From the NCBI GenBank assembly GCA_014380965.1, contig JACMIV010000061.1, positions 1 through 13,118 of the forward strand: DNA of 13,118 bases, given 5' to 3'. The translations under genes and the position numbers were made by a program. This document shows, in pieces, positions 1 through 6,453 of this stretch (the first letter of the stretch is position 1; each line of letters begins with the position of its first letter). A model generated the notes under the pieces. That model made no database searches, was not told where the DNA came from, and was given only the letters and a program-made list of their open reading frames with translations. This stretch comes from Rhizobiaceae bacterium. GTDB lineage: Bacteria > Pseudomonadota > Alphaproteobacteria > Rhizobiales > Rhizobiaceae.

Positions 1-87
1 AATCTGGACGTTGAGGAGGTTCTGCTCCTCCGCTTCGGCGGTGTCCGTAACGGGCAGGCCTTCCGCTTCGGAAATCTCGTTCGTCAT
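1..87 (-). CDS. Unidentified acidic protein, N-terminal 29 codons only
   Basis: The reading frame opens with ATG at 87 on the minus strand and runs off the left edge with no stop. Its first residues are MTNEISEAEG, and the 29 visible residues are rich in Glu, Asp and Thr, with no signal peptide or membrane segment. A GGAG Shine-Dalgarno-like motif lies about 9 bases upstream of the ATG, which supports the start. It lies 172 bases downstream of ilvE on the same strand, so it may be cotranscribed with ilvE or have its own promoter. The visible part is probably a disordered leader, too short to name a family. Confidence 0.6.
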   Translation of the reverse strand, partial: MTNEISEAEGLPVTDTAEAEEQNLLNVQI

Positions 88-259
88 GCGTGGCTCCGGT
101 TCTGGATATCCATTGAGTGGGAGATAACCGCGCGTCGACGAGGCACAAGGGCGAAGACGAGAGGTTTGTCGCCGCGAGGACCGATCCTCCCTCTAGCTGA
201 CACCCCCCCTTCCCGACAGGGGGAAAGAGGCGCGTCGGCGTCGATGGTCCCGGCTCGGC

Positions 260-1150
260 CTATTCCGCCGCCGCCCGCTTGGGCTGGACCTCCGTCGCAT
301 AGTCCGACACCAGCACGCGGCTGATCTCGCCGGGGGTGAAGTGGTGCGGTCCGATCTCGGAGACAGGCGTCACCTCGGCCGCTGTGCCGCAGAGGAAGCA
401 TTCGGAGAAGCCGTCGAGCTCTTCCGGCATGATCGCCCGCTCGTTCACCACGAAGCCACGGCGTTTGGCGAGTTCGATGACGGTGCGGCGGGTGATGCCG
501 TCGAGGAAGCAGTCGGCGACCGGCGTGTGGATGACGCCGTCCTTGACGAAAAAGACGTTGGCGCCCGTCGCTTCCGCCACGCGCCCGCGCCAGTCGAGCA
601 TCAGGGCGTCGGAATAGCCCTTCGCCTCGGCGGCGTGCTTGGAGATGGTGCAGATCATGTAGAGGCCGCTCGCCTTGGCTCTCGACGGCGCCGTCCACGG
701 ATCGGGCCTGCGATACTCCGCGAGGTCGAGGCGGATGCCCTTCATCCGCTGGTCCGGGTCGAAGTAGCTCGGCCACTGCCAGATGGCGATCGCGACGTTG
801 ATGCGGTTGTTCTGCGCCGAAACGCCCATCATTTCCGACCCGCGCCAGGCGATCGGCCGGACATAGGCGTCGACCAGCCGCTGACGCGACAGGAGCTCGA
901 TACAGGCCGCGTCGATCTCGTCCGCCAAATAGGGAATCTTGAAGCCGAGGAGACGCCCCGATTCGATCAGCCGCTCGGTGTGCTCGCGCAGCTTGAAGAT
1001 TTCGCCTCCATAGGCCCGCTCGCCTTCGAACACGGCGCTTGCGTAATGAAGGCCATGAGTCAGAACGTGAACCTTGGCGTCCTTCCAAGGCACGAACTCG
1101 CCGTTGAACCAGATCTGCCCGTCCAACTGATCGAATGGAACTGCGCTCAT
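260..1150 (-). CDS. ilvE: Branched-chain amino acid aminotransferase (IlvE)
   Basis: PLP-dependent fold-type IV aminotransferase. The family interconverts Leu, Ile and Val with their 2-oxo acids, using glutamate/2-oxoglutarate, in the cytoplasm. From ATG 1150 it has 296 residues, close to the usual length. The opening (VPFDQLDG...IWFNGEFV, residues 4-20) matches rhizobial IlvE proteins. K159 in SRAKASG is the expected Schiff-base lysine. E193 (VAEATGANVFF) and CGTAAEVTPV (254-263) are the cofactor and substrate loop motifs. An ATG at 1201 would add 17 residues (MPGIYNQNRE...). I prefer 1150 because that extension is absent from typical homologues and a perfect TATAAT lies inside it (1184-1189, minus). 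The gene is downstream of the RidA-family gene on the same strand. A related fold-IV specificity such as D-amino acid transaminase is less likely. Confidence 0.93.
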   Translation of the reverse strand: MSAVPFDQLDGQIWFNGEFVPWKDAKVHVLTHGLHYASAVFEGERAYGGEIFKLREHTERLIESGRLLGFKIPYLADEIDAACIELLSRQRLVDAYVRPIAWRGSEMMGVSAQNNRINVAIAIWQWPSYFDPDQRMKGIRLDLAEYRRPDPWTAPSRAKASGLYMICTISKHAAEAKGYSDALMLDWRGRVAEATGANVFFVKDGVIHTPVADCFLDGITRRTVIELAKRRGFVVNERAIMPEELDGFSECFLCGTAAEVTPVSEIGPHHFTPGEISRVLVSDYATEVQPKRAAAE

Positions 1151-1183
1151 AAAGTCCGGCGCGTCCGCGCCCTCCCTGTTTTG

Positions 1184-1189
1184 ATTATA
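1184..1189 (-). promoter_or_regulatory. Candidate -10 element (TATAAT) for ilvE
   Basis: The minus strand reads TATAAT exactly, an unusual hexamer in such GC-rich DNA, 34 bases upstream of the chosen ilvE ATG. No good -35 hexamer is seen at the expected distance (around 1207-1212). If it is used, transcription would begin near 1177 and exclude the upstream ATG at 1201. Sequence match only. Confidence 0.35.
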
Positions 1190-1240
1190 TATCCCAGGCA
1201 TCTCTCTGCGCCGGGCCGCCGGGGTCTGCAGCCGCGACGA

Positions 1241-1624
1241 TCAGGATCGTCGCTTGGCCGTCACTTCGATTTCGATCTTCATTTCCGGCTTGATCAGGCC
1301 GCAGACGATCATCGTCGCGGCCGGGCGGACCTCGGAGAAATAGGCGCCGACGATCGGAAAGACGATGTCCATCTCTGCGGCGTCGGTGAGGTAGTAGGTG
1401 GCACGCACCACGTCGGTGAGTTCGAAGCCGGCCTCCCGCAGCGCTTTGACAATGGTCTCCATCGCATTGCGAGTCTGGTCGGCGACGCCATCGGGCATCA
1501 CCATCGCCGCATAGTCGTAGCCCGTCGTACCGGCCACCCAGCACCAGTCGCCATCCGCCACGGCGCGGGAGTAGCCAGCGACGGTCTCAAAGGGCGAACC
1601 TGTGGAAACGAGTCTGCGCGTCAT
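1241..1624 (-). CDS. RidA/YjgF-family protein lacking the catalytic arginine
   Basis: A 127-residue cytoplasmic protein of the RidA (YjgF/YER057c/UK114) family, whose canonical members hydrolyse reactive enamines/imines made by PLP enzymes. The typical C-terminal signature KIEIEVTAKRR is at 116-126, and the central helix and strand (NAMETIVKALREAGFELTDVV) match the fold. Start ATG 1624 has a GGGA motif about 9 bases upstream. A longer frame back to 1702 adds 26 residues unlike the family. In an ungapped alignment by eye to E. coli RidA, the catalytic Arg105 position holds Leu110 (VCGLIKPEM), so ordinary imine deaminase activity is doubtful. It is probably one of the Rid subfamilies without that arginine. 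It lies immediately upstream of ilvE, itself a PLP enzyme, and divergent from the MarR gene. Confidence 0.88.
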   Translation of the reverse strand: MTRRLVSTGSPFETVAGYSRAVADGDWCWVAGTTGYDYAAMVMPDGVADQTRNAMETIVKALREAGFELTDVVRATYYLTDAAEMDIVFPIVGAYFSEVRPAATMIVCGLIKPEMKIEIEVTAKRRS

Positions 1625-1692
1625 GGTCGAGTCCCAATTCGGGTCGCATCGGCCATGGCCGGGAGCCCGCTGGTTTTCAGATTGTCGGCAAG

Positions 1693-1721
1693 GGTGTAAC
1701 AATAGCGGTAAATTACGTCAA
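1693..1721 (-). promoter_or_regulatory. Candidate promoter for the ridA-family gene
   Basis: On the minus strand a TTGACG -35 hexamer (1716-1721) is followed after 17 bases by TACACC (1693-1698), a partial -10 match. The predicted start point is near 1686, about 60 bases before the ATG at 1624. The -35 is good and the -10 weak. Confidence 0.3.
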
Positions 1722-1731
1722 TGGTACTGAC
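1717..1731. promoter_or_regulatory. Candidate operator between ridA-family gene and MarR gene
   Basis: GTCA at 1717-1720 is mirrored by TGAC at 1728-1731 with seven bases between. The site overlaps the candidate -35 of the leftward promoter and lies 41 bases upstream of the MarR start. Divergent MarR-family genes often control such shared regions. The arms are short, so this may be chance. Confidence 0.25.
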
Positions 1732-1772
1732 CTATTTCTTGGTTCATGGCTTGTCGGGGATGCTGAGACAGA

Positions 1773-2348
1773 ATGGATGCCAGTCTGCATGAGAAACGCC
1801 CGGCCGCGCTCGGAATTGGGAGCGGCGAGCGGATCGTTTCGGAGGCCTTGGAGACGACGGGCGATCTCGACTTCCGGATCATCGAGCTTTTCTTTTTCGC
1901 CTATCGCGAGTTCACGGCGGACGCCGATCTCGTGCTGGAGCGCTACGGGTTCGGGCGCGCGCATCACCGTGTCCTGCATTTCGTCAACCGGGCGCCGGGC
2001 ATGACGATCGCCGATCTCCTCGACCTTCTCCAGATCACCAAGCAGTCGCTCTCCCGCGTCTTGCGCCAGCTCGTCGACGGGGGCTTCATCGAGCAGCTCC
2101 CCGGCGAGGAGGATCGCCGCCAACGCAGGCTGTTTCCGACGGTGCGAGGCCGGGAGCTGACGCTGGAACTCTCGCGCGCACAGGCCGGTCGCATCGAGGC
2201 CGCGCTTGCGACGACGGCCGCCGGCCGGCCGGAGAGAGGCGACGATACGAGCGCGGTGGCACGCTTCCTGCGCGAAATGGCCGGGGACCGCGGATCGACC
2301 AGAGCTTGGTTCAGGAAGCAGGGCATCGAGAGGGACGTGACGCCATGA
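1773..2348 (+). CDS. MarR-family transcriptional regulator (PetP-like)
   Basis: A 191-residue regulator with a winged helix-turn-helix of the MarR type. The core runs from about residue 62 to 125: the recognition region is ITKQSLSRVLRQLVDGGFI (88-106), followed by the wing with EDRRQRR (113-119), which matches the conserved D-x-R motif of MarR wings. The N-terminal 27 residues and the C-terminal tail (150-191) are variable. Its TGA overlaps the ATG of the response regulator (ATGA at 2345-2348), implying translational coupling. The pairing of a MarR protein with an OmpR-type regulator resembles PetP/PetR upstream of the cytochrome bc1 genes in Rhodobacter, but no pet genes follow here. The ligand is unknown. 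The Shine-Dalgarno before ATG 1773 is weak (GAGA), so the start is moderately certain. Confidence 0.87.
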   Translation: MDASLHEKRPAALGIGSGERIVSEALETTGDLDFRIIELFFFAYREFTADADLVLERYGFGRAHHRVLHFVNRAPGMTIADLLDLLQITKQSLSRVLRQLVDGGFIEQLPGEEDRRQRRLFPTVRGRELTLELSRAQAGRIEAALATTAAGRPERGDDTSAVARFLREMAGDRGSTRAWFRKQGIERDVTP

Positions 2349-3076
2349 CCGAAGCCGACACCCTAGCGGGTCCAGCGCCGGCGGCGCCGTTCGTCGACGA
2401 CGACGCACCGCATCTCCTCATCGTCGACGACGACCGACGCATCCGCAGCCTCCTCTCCCGCTTCCTGACCGAACGCGGTTTCCGCGTCTCGATGGCGGCG
2501 GACGCGGCCGAAGCCCGCAAGATCCTCGGCGGGCTTGATTTCGACCTCCTCGTGGTCGACGTGATGATGCCCGGCGAGAGCGGGCTCGACCTCGTGCGTT
2601 CCTTTTCGGCCATCCGCGACACGCCGATCCTGATGCTGACGGCGCAGTCGGAGACCGAGCAGCGCATCGAGGGCCTCGAGGCCGGCGCCGACGATTATCT
2701 GTCCAAGCCCTTCGACCCGCGCGAGCTGCTGCTGCGGATCAACAATATCCTGAAGCGCGGGGCTCCGGCCCCGATCGTGAAAGTCGAGCATGTCCGCTTC
2801 GGCCCCTTCTCCTTCTCGCTGACGCGCAAGGAGCTGAAGCGCGGAGTGGAGCTCATCCGCCTCACCGAGCGCGAGCAGGAGATCATGACGCAGTTCGCGC
2901 TGAAGGCCGGCGAGACCATCCAACGCCAGGACCTTCTCGGCGACGAGACGGAGGTCGGCGAGCGGACGGTCGACGTGCAGATCAACCGTTTGCGCCGCAA
3001 GATCGAGAGCGATCCGGCCAACCCGTTGTGGCTCCAGACAGTGCGCGGCGTCGGCTACCGCCTGAACGTCGATTGA
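2345..3076 (+). CDS. OmpR/PhoB-type response regulator (PetR-like)
   Basis: A 243-residue two-component response regulator and DNA-binding transcription factor. The receiver domain covers about residues 22-138: acidic pocket D28-D30, phospho-acceptor D72 (VVDVMMP), switch T99 and invariant K121 (SKPFDP). A winged-helix effector domain follows (about 146-243), with LTEREQEIM and the closing RTVDVQINRLRRKIE...VRGVGYRL signature. The ATG at 2345 overlaps the MarR stop. A longer frame from a TTG at 2306 would add 13 residues and is less likely, because the ATGA junction is typical. It is encoded 13 bases upstream of the EnvZ-like kinase, its probable partner. It resembles PetR of Rhodobacter capsulatus; the regulon here cannot be read from the sequence. 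Confidence 0.94.
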   Translation: MTEADTLAGPAPAAPFVDDDAPHLLIVDDDRRIRSLLSRFLTERGFRVSMAADAAEARKILGGLDFDLLVVDVMMPGESGLDLVRSFSAIRDTPILMLTAQSETEQRIEGLEAGADDYLSKPFDPRELLLRINNILKRGAPAPIVKVEHVRFGPFSFSLTRKELKRGVELIRLTEREQEIMTQFALKAGETIQRQDLLGDETEVGERTVDVQINRLRRKIESDPANPLWLQTVRGVGYRLNVD

Positions 3077-3089
3077 CGGCCCCTGAGCG

Positions 3090-4562
3090 ATGACCCTTCT
3101 CGATCGCCTCCGCGCAACCGTTCCCAAGCGCACCCCCTTCGGTTTGCCGAAGCGCTGGCAGCCGCCGCCGCTCCCTGCCGGCCTTCAGGCCCTCGGCGAA
3201 AGGCTCGCGCCGCTCGATCCCCGCCGCGGTCCCCTTCGGCATGTGCCGCGGTGGGTCGCGCGGCACATGCCGAAGGGGCTATATCCCCGCTCGCTGATCA
3301 TCATCATCGCGCCGATGGTGCTGCTCCAGTCGGTCGTCGCCTTCGTCTTCATGGAGCGGCACTGGCAGACGGTGACGCAGCGCCTGTCGACCGCCGTCGT
3401 TCGCGACATCGCCGGCATCATCGACGTGATCGAGACCTATCCGCAGGACGAGACCTTCGCGAACGTCACCCGGCTCGCGCGCGAAAAGCTCGATCTCAAC
3501 ATCGCGGTCATGCCGCGCGAGCCGCTGCCGGCGCCTGCGCCGAAGCCCTTCTTCAACATCCTCGACGGAATCCTGTCGGAAGAGATCACGGACCAGATCA
3601 ACCGACCGTTCTGGATCGACACGGTCGGCAATTCCCGCCTCGTCGAGATTCGCATCCTCCTCGACGGCCATGTCCTGCGCGTTTTCGCGCGGCGCAATTC
3701 CGCCTATGCGTCGAACACGCACATCTTCCTGCTCTGGATGGTCGGCACCTCCCTGGTGCTCCTCCTCATCGCCATCCTCTTTCTGCGCAACCAGATCAAG
3801 CCGATCCAGACGCTTGCGGAAGCGGCAGAAGGCTTCGGCCGGGGCCAGCCGATGCCGCAGGATTTCCGACCGCGCGGCGCTTCCGAGGTGCGGCGCGCCT
3901 CGCTCGCCTTTATCCAGATGCGCGACAGGATCGAGCGGCAGATCGAACAGCGCACCCAGATGCTGAACGGCGTTTCGCACGATCTGCGCACCATCCTGAC
4001 GCGATTCCGGCTCCAGCTCGCTTTGCTCGGGGAGGGCGAGGACCAGAAGGAACTCGGCCAGGACGTCGACGAGATGCAGCGGATGCTGGAAGGCTATCTT
4101 GCCTTCGCCAAGGGCGAGCAGGGTGAGGATGTCGGCGAGCTCGATCTCGAAACGGTGTTCGCGCGATTCGAATCCGAGGGCAAGCTGAAGGGCAAGAAGG
4201 TCGAGACAGACGTCCTCGGCGATCCCCGCATCACCGTGCGGCCCGACGGCTTCACCCGGCTCATCACCAACCTCGTCTCGAACGCGATGCGCCATGCGTC
4301 CCGCATCCGCATCGTCGCAAGGCACGAGGGCCGCTGGCTGACGGTAACGGTCGAGGACGACGGGCCGGGCATTCCCGCCGACCAGCGCGAGGAGGTGTTC
4401 AAGCCCTTCGTGCGCCTCGACACCGCCCGCAACATCGACGCCGGCGGCACCGGCCTCGGCCTTGCCATCGCAAGGGACGTCGCCCGCAGCCATGGCGGCG
4501 ACATCCTGCTGTCGGAAAGCAAGCTCGGGGGATTGCGGGCGATGATCCGGGTGCCCGCGTGA
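3090..4562 (+). CDS. EnvZ-like membrane sensor histidine kinase
   Basis: A 490-residue inner-membrane kinase. It has an Arg/Pro-rich cytoplasmic leader (1-67), TM1 (about 68-88), a periplasmic sensor region of about 120 residues, TM2 (about 212-232), HAMP (233-285), an H-box with H297 (GVSHDLRTILTRF) and an HATPase domain: N-box N394-N398, G1 DDGPG (423-427), F-box F437 and G2 GGTGLGL (452-458). It probably phosphorylates the adjacent response regulator. The H-box has Ile302 where EnvZ-type kinases usually have Pro. The ATG at 3090 has a weak Shine-Dalgarno. An in-frame ATG at 3267 (Met60), just before the conserved PKGLYPRSL...APMVLLQ block, is an alternative start. A perfect 20-bp inverted repeat lies within codons 48-63. 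Confidence 0.9.
   Translation: MTLLDRLRATVPKRTPFGLPKRWQPPPLPAGLQALGERLAPLDPRRGPLRHVPRWVARHMPKGLYPRSLIIIIAPMVLLQSVVAFVFMERHWQTVTQRLSTAVVRDIAGIIDVIETYPQDETFANVTRLAREKLDLNIAVMPREPLPAPAPKPFFNILDGILSEEITDQINRPFWIDTVGNSRLVEIRILLDGHVLRVFARRNSAYASNTHIFLLWMVGTSLVLLLIAILFLRNQIKPIQTLAEAAEGFGRGQPMPQDFRPRGASEVRRASLAFIQMRDRIERQIEQRTQMLNGVSHDLRTILTRFRLQLALLGEGEDQKELGQDVDEMQRMLEGYLAFAKGEQGEDVGELDLETVFARFESEGKLKGKKVETDVLGDPRITVRPDGFTRLITNLVSNAMRHASRIRIVARHEGRWLTVTVEDDGPGIPADQREEVFKPFVRLDTARNIDAGGTGLGLAIARDVARSHGGDILLSESKLGGLRAMIRVPA
3231..3278. repeat. Perfect 20-bp inverted repeat with 8-base loop inside the kinase gene
   Basis: The left arm is 3231-3250, the loop 3251-3258 and the right arm 3259-3278. All 20 positions pair. 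The arms run from CCCCTTCGGC... inward to ...TGCCGCG. It encodes roughly residues 48-63 of the kinase. In RNA it would form a very stable GC-rich hairpin. There is no following T run, so it is not a standard intrinsic terminator. Confidence 0.9.
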
Positions 4563-4592
4563 GGATGGCGGCGATGGAGGGCAGGTCGTAAT

Positions 4593-4602
4593 CTAAGCTT
4601 AG
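4593..4602. promoter_or_regulatory. Candidate operator of the toxin-antitoxin module
   Basis: A perfect 10-bp palindrome, CTAAGCTTAG, lies between the kinase stop and the antitoxin ATG, 18 bases before that ATG. Phd/VapB antitoxins usually repress their own operon by binding palindromes in this place. The assignment is positional. Confidence 0.4.
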
Positions 4603-4620
4603 TCCAAGGGAGTGTCGGCG

Positions 4621-4869
4621 ATGCGCACCGTGAATGTCCATGTGGCCAAGACGCATCTGTCGAAGCTTCTCGACGACGTCGCTGCCGGTGAGGAGATCAT
4701 CATCGCCAAGGCGGGCAAGCCGTTTGCGCGGCTCGTTCCGTTGGCGCCGATCGAACCTCCCCGCCGCGTGCTCGGAGGGCTGCGAGGCAAGCTCAACATT
4801 CCGCAGAACTTCGACGACCCGTTGCCGGAGGATGTTCTTCGCCTCTTCGAGGGCGATGATCGCACGTGA
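4621..4869 (+). CDS. Phd/YefM-family (VapB-type) antitoxin
   Basis: An 82-residue antitoxin. The N-terminal half (TVNVHVAKTHLSKLLDDVAAGEEIIIAKAG, split over residues 3-32) is the Phd/YefM DNA-binding and dimerisation fold, with the usual KPFARLVPL ending. The C-terminal tail (about 45-82) would wrap the toxin. Start ATG 4621 is chosen because AAGGGAG ends 8 bases upstream; a GTG at 4612 would sit on top of that Shine-Dalgarno. Its TGA overlaps the GTG start of the PIN toxin (GTGA at 4866-4869), so the pair is translationally coupled. The module stands alone between the two-component operon and the convergent csaA-like gene, as an acquired addiction module often does. Confidence 0.88.
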   Translation: MRTVNVHVAKTHLSKLLDDVAAGEEIIIAKAGKPFARLVPLAPIEPPRRVLGGLRGKLNIPQNFDDPLPEDVLRLFEGDDRT

Positions 4870-5251
4870 GACTGCTCCCCGACACGCATGTGCTCTTGTG
4901 GACGGTCGCAACGCCCGAGCACCTTCCACAAGAGCTTCGGACCGCCCTCACGGAGCCGGCCGACACTATTTTTTCAGCACGATCAACATCTGGGAGATCG
5001 CGATCAAGTCTGGTCTCGGCAAGACAGGATTTGAGACCGACCCGGAGATGATCCTGAGAGAGGCGGAGACGCTCGGATTCATCGAGCAGCGCGTGACGTC
5101 GCGGCAGACAATCCTTGCCGGCACGCTGCCGCTCCACCATCGCGACCCCTTCGACCGACTTTTGATCGCTCAGGCGATCCTTGAACCAGCAAGGCTCGTG
5201 ACCGCCGATCGAACACTCGTGCAGTCTTCGGAACTGGTCGATCTCATCTGA
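4866..5251 (+). pseudogene. VapC-type PIN-domain toxin, frame broken at a six-T run
   Basis: PIN-domain ribonuclease toxin of the VapC family, which cleaves RNA unless held by its antitoxin. The first 36 codons from GTG 4866 (RLLPDTHVLLW..., catalytic D6) are in one frame. From about 4973 the rest continues in the -1 frame (FFSTINIWEIAIKSGLG... to the TGA at 5249-5251). Joining the frames at the T run 4969-4974 gives 128 residues, a normal VapC length, with all PIN acidic positions present: D6, E in WEIAIK, D in HRDPFDRLL and D in VTADRTL. Without a shift, translation stops at 5051 after 61 codons. One missing T, a sequencing error or true slippage would all explain it. Everything outside the break looks intact, so decay is recent or absent. 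Confidence 0.8.
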
Positions 5252-5257
5252 ACGAGG

Positions 5258-5623
5258 TCAAAACATCCGCCCGCCGTTTGGCACGGTACCCGTTGGCGAC
5301 AGGAGCACCACCTCCCCCGCAGCGTCCGGCACGCCGAGCGTCAGCACCTCCGAGCGCATCGGGCCGATCTGGCGCGGCGGGACGTTGACGACCGCGACCA
5401 CCTGTCGGCCGACCAGCGTCTCGGGCGTGTAGTGGGCGGTGATCTGGGCCGACGACTTGCGGATGCCGATTTCGGGCCCGAAATCGATTCTGAGCTTGAT
5501 CGCAGGCTTGCGCGCCTCGGGGAAAGGCTCGGCCTCGACGATCGTGCCGACGCGGATGTCGACCTTCATGAAATCGGGATAGGCGATTTCGGGCGTAAGC
5601 GGCTCGAAGGTTAGATCCGCCAT
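5258..5623 (-). CDS. CsaA-like tRNA-binding (EMAP/OB-fold) protein
   Basis: A 121-residue single-domain OB-fold protein of the tRNA-binding family that includes Bacillus subtilis CsaA. Family hallmarks are visible: [16 protein letters not shown] (about 16-31), [22 protein letters not shown] and the closing VPNGGRMF. Family members bind tRNA or act as chaperones in the cytoplasm, and the exact role in alphaproteobacteria is unclear. ATG 5623 is chosen because AGGAG lies 8 bases upstream. A GTG at 5632 overlaps the proC stop (GTGA) but is too close to that Shine-Dalgarno. It is the last gene of a leftward run after proC and converges on the VapC gene with only 6 bases between, so no separate terminator fits. 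Confidence 0.86.
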   Translation of the reverse strand: MADLTFEPLTPEIAYPDFMKVDIRVGTIVEAEPFPEARKPAIKLRIDFGPEIGIRKSSAQITAHYTPETLVGRQVVAVVNVPPRQIGPMRSEVLTLGVPDAAGEVVLLSPTGTVPNGGRMF

Positions 5624-5628
5624 CAGTG

Positions 5629-6453
5629 TCACTCCTCGGAGAGGGCGCGAGCACGGTCGCGAGCGGCGAGCACCGCGCGTGTCATGAGAGGCGGCAGACC
5701 GTCAGCGGCCATCAGCACGTCGAGCGCGGCCTGCGTCGTTCCGTTCGGCGAGGTCACGTTTCGGCGGAGCTGCGCCGGCGCGTCGTCGGAGCGGATCATC
5801 AGCTCGCCTGCGCCCGCGACCGTGTGGCGAGCGAGAATCATAGCGAGGTCCGGCGACAGTCCTGCGGCTTCGCCGGCCGAGGCCATCGCCTCGGCGAGGA
5901 GAAAGACGTAGGCAGGACCGCTGCCCGAGACGGCGGTGACGGCGTCGATGTCTCCCTCCGAATCAAGCCAGAGCACCGGGCCCGACGCGGAGAGGAGCGC
6001 GTCCGCCTTAGCCCTGAGATCGGTGGTCACGGCCGCGTTTGCGAAAGCACCGGTGATGCCGCGAGCGATCAATGCCGGCGTGTTGGGCATGGCGCGCACG
6101 ATCGGCAAGGCCCCGAGCCGCGCTTCGAGGAAACCAAGCGTCTTGCCGGCGGCGATCGAGAGGACAAGCGTTTCTTGCGCCATGGCCGACTTCAAAGGCG
6201 GAAGCGCGGCGTCCATCGCCTGCGGCTTCACCGCGAGGACGACGACGTCGAATTTTCCGTCCGGAACCGTTCCGCTTTGCGAAAGCGCGCCATCCGCAAT
6301 GAGCCCGCGCAGCGCCTCACCTGGCGTCGGATCGACGACGTGGATGTCTGCGGTCGACACGCCGCCCTCGATCCAGCCGCGCACCATCGCGCCGCCCATG
6401 TTGCCGGCCCCGACGAGAAGAATGCGACCGATGGAGGAAAACAGCGCGCTCAT
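5629..6453 (-). CDS. proC: Pyrroline-5-carboxylate reductase (ProC)
   Basis: Cytoplasmic NAD(P)H-dependent reductase for the last step of proline synthesis, L-1-pyrroline-5-carboxylate to proline. From ATG 6453 it has 274 residues, normal for ProC. The Rossmann motif is GAGNMGG (15-21), followed by [14 protein letters not shown], the family block [17 protein letters not shown], and the C-terminal dimerisation domain containing [17 protein letters not shown], which matches the ProC signature, and [11 protein letters not shown]. The ATG overlaps the stop of the upstream YbjN-like gene (ATGA at 6450-6453), so I reject the longer frame to 6552, which adds 33 unrelated residues. The csaA-like gene begins just after its stop. 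Confidence 0.95.
   Translation of the reverse strand: MSALFSSIGRILLVGAGNMGGAMVRGWIEGGVSTADIHVVDPTPGEALRGLIADGALSQSGTVPDGKFDVVVLAVKPQAMDAALPPLKSAMAQETLVLSIAAGKTLGFLEARLGALPIVRAMPNTPALIARGITGAFANAAVTTDLRAKADALLSASGPVLWLDSEGDIDAVTAVSGSGPAYVFLLAEAMASAGEAAGLSPDLAMILARHTVAGAGELMIRSDDAPAQLRRNVTSPNGTTQAALDVLMAADGLPPLMTRAVLAARDRARALSEE

Noticed and set aside
195..235. C-run/G-run hairpin after ilvE as an intrinsic terminator
   Set aside because: Only about 5 bp can pair, there are competing registers, and no T run follows on the minus strand.
341..1699. Long plus-strand open frame of 452 codons opposite ilvE and the RidA-family gene
   Set aside because: It is the antisense of two clearly recognised genes, has biased composition typical of GC-rich shadow frames, and matches no family I know.
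3279..4493. Long minus-strand open frame of 404 codons opposite the histidine kinase
   Set aside because: The plus-strand kinase shows every expected motif; the antisense product is Asp/Glu/Arg-rich without domain signals.
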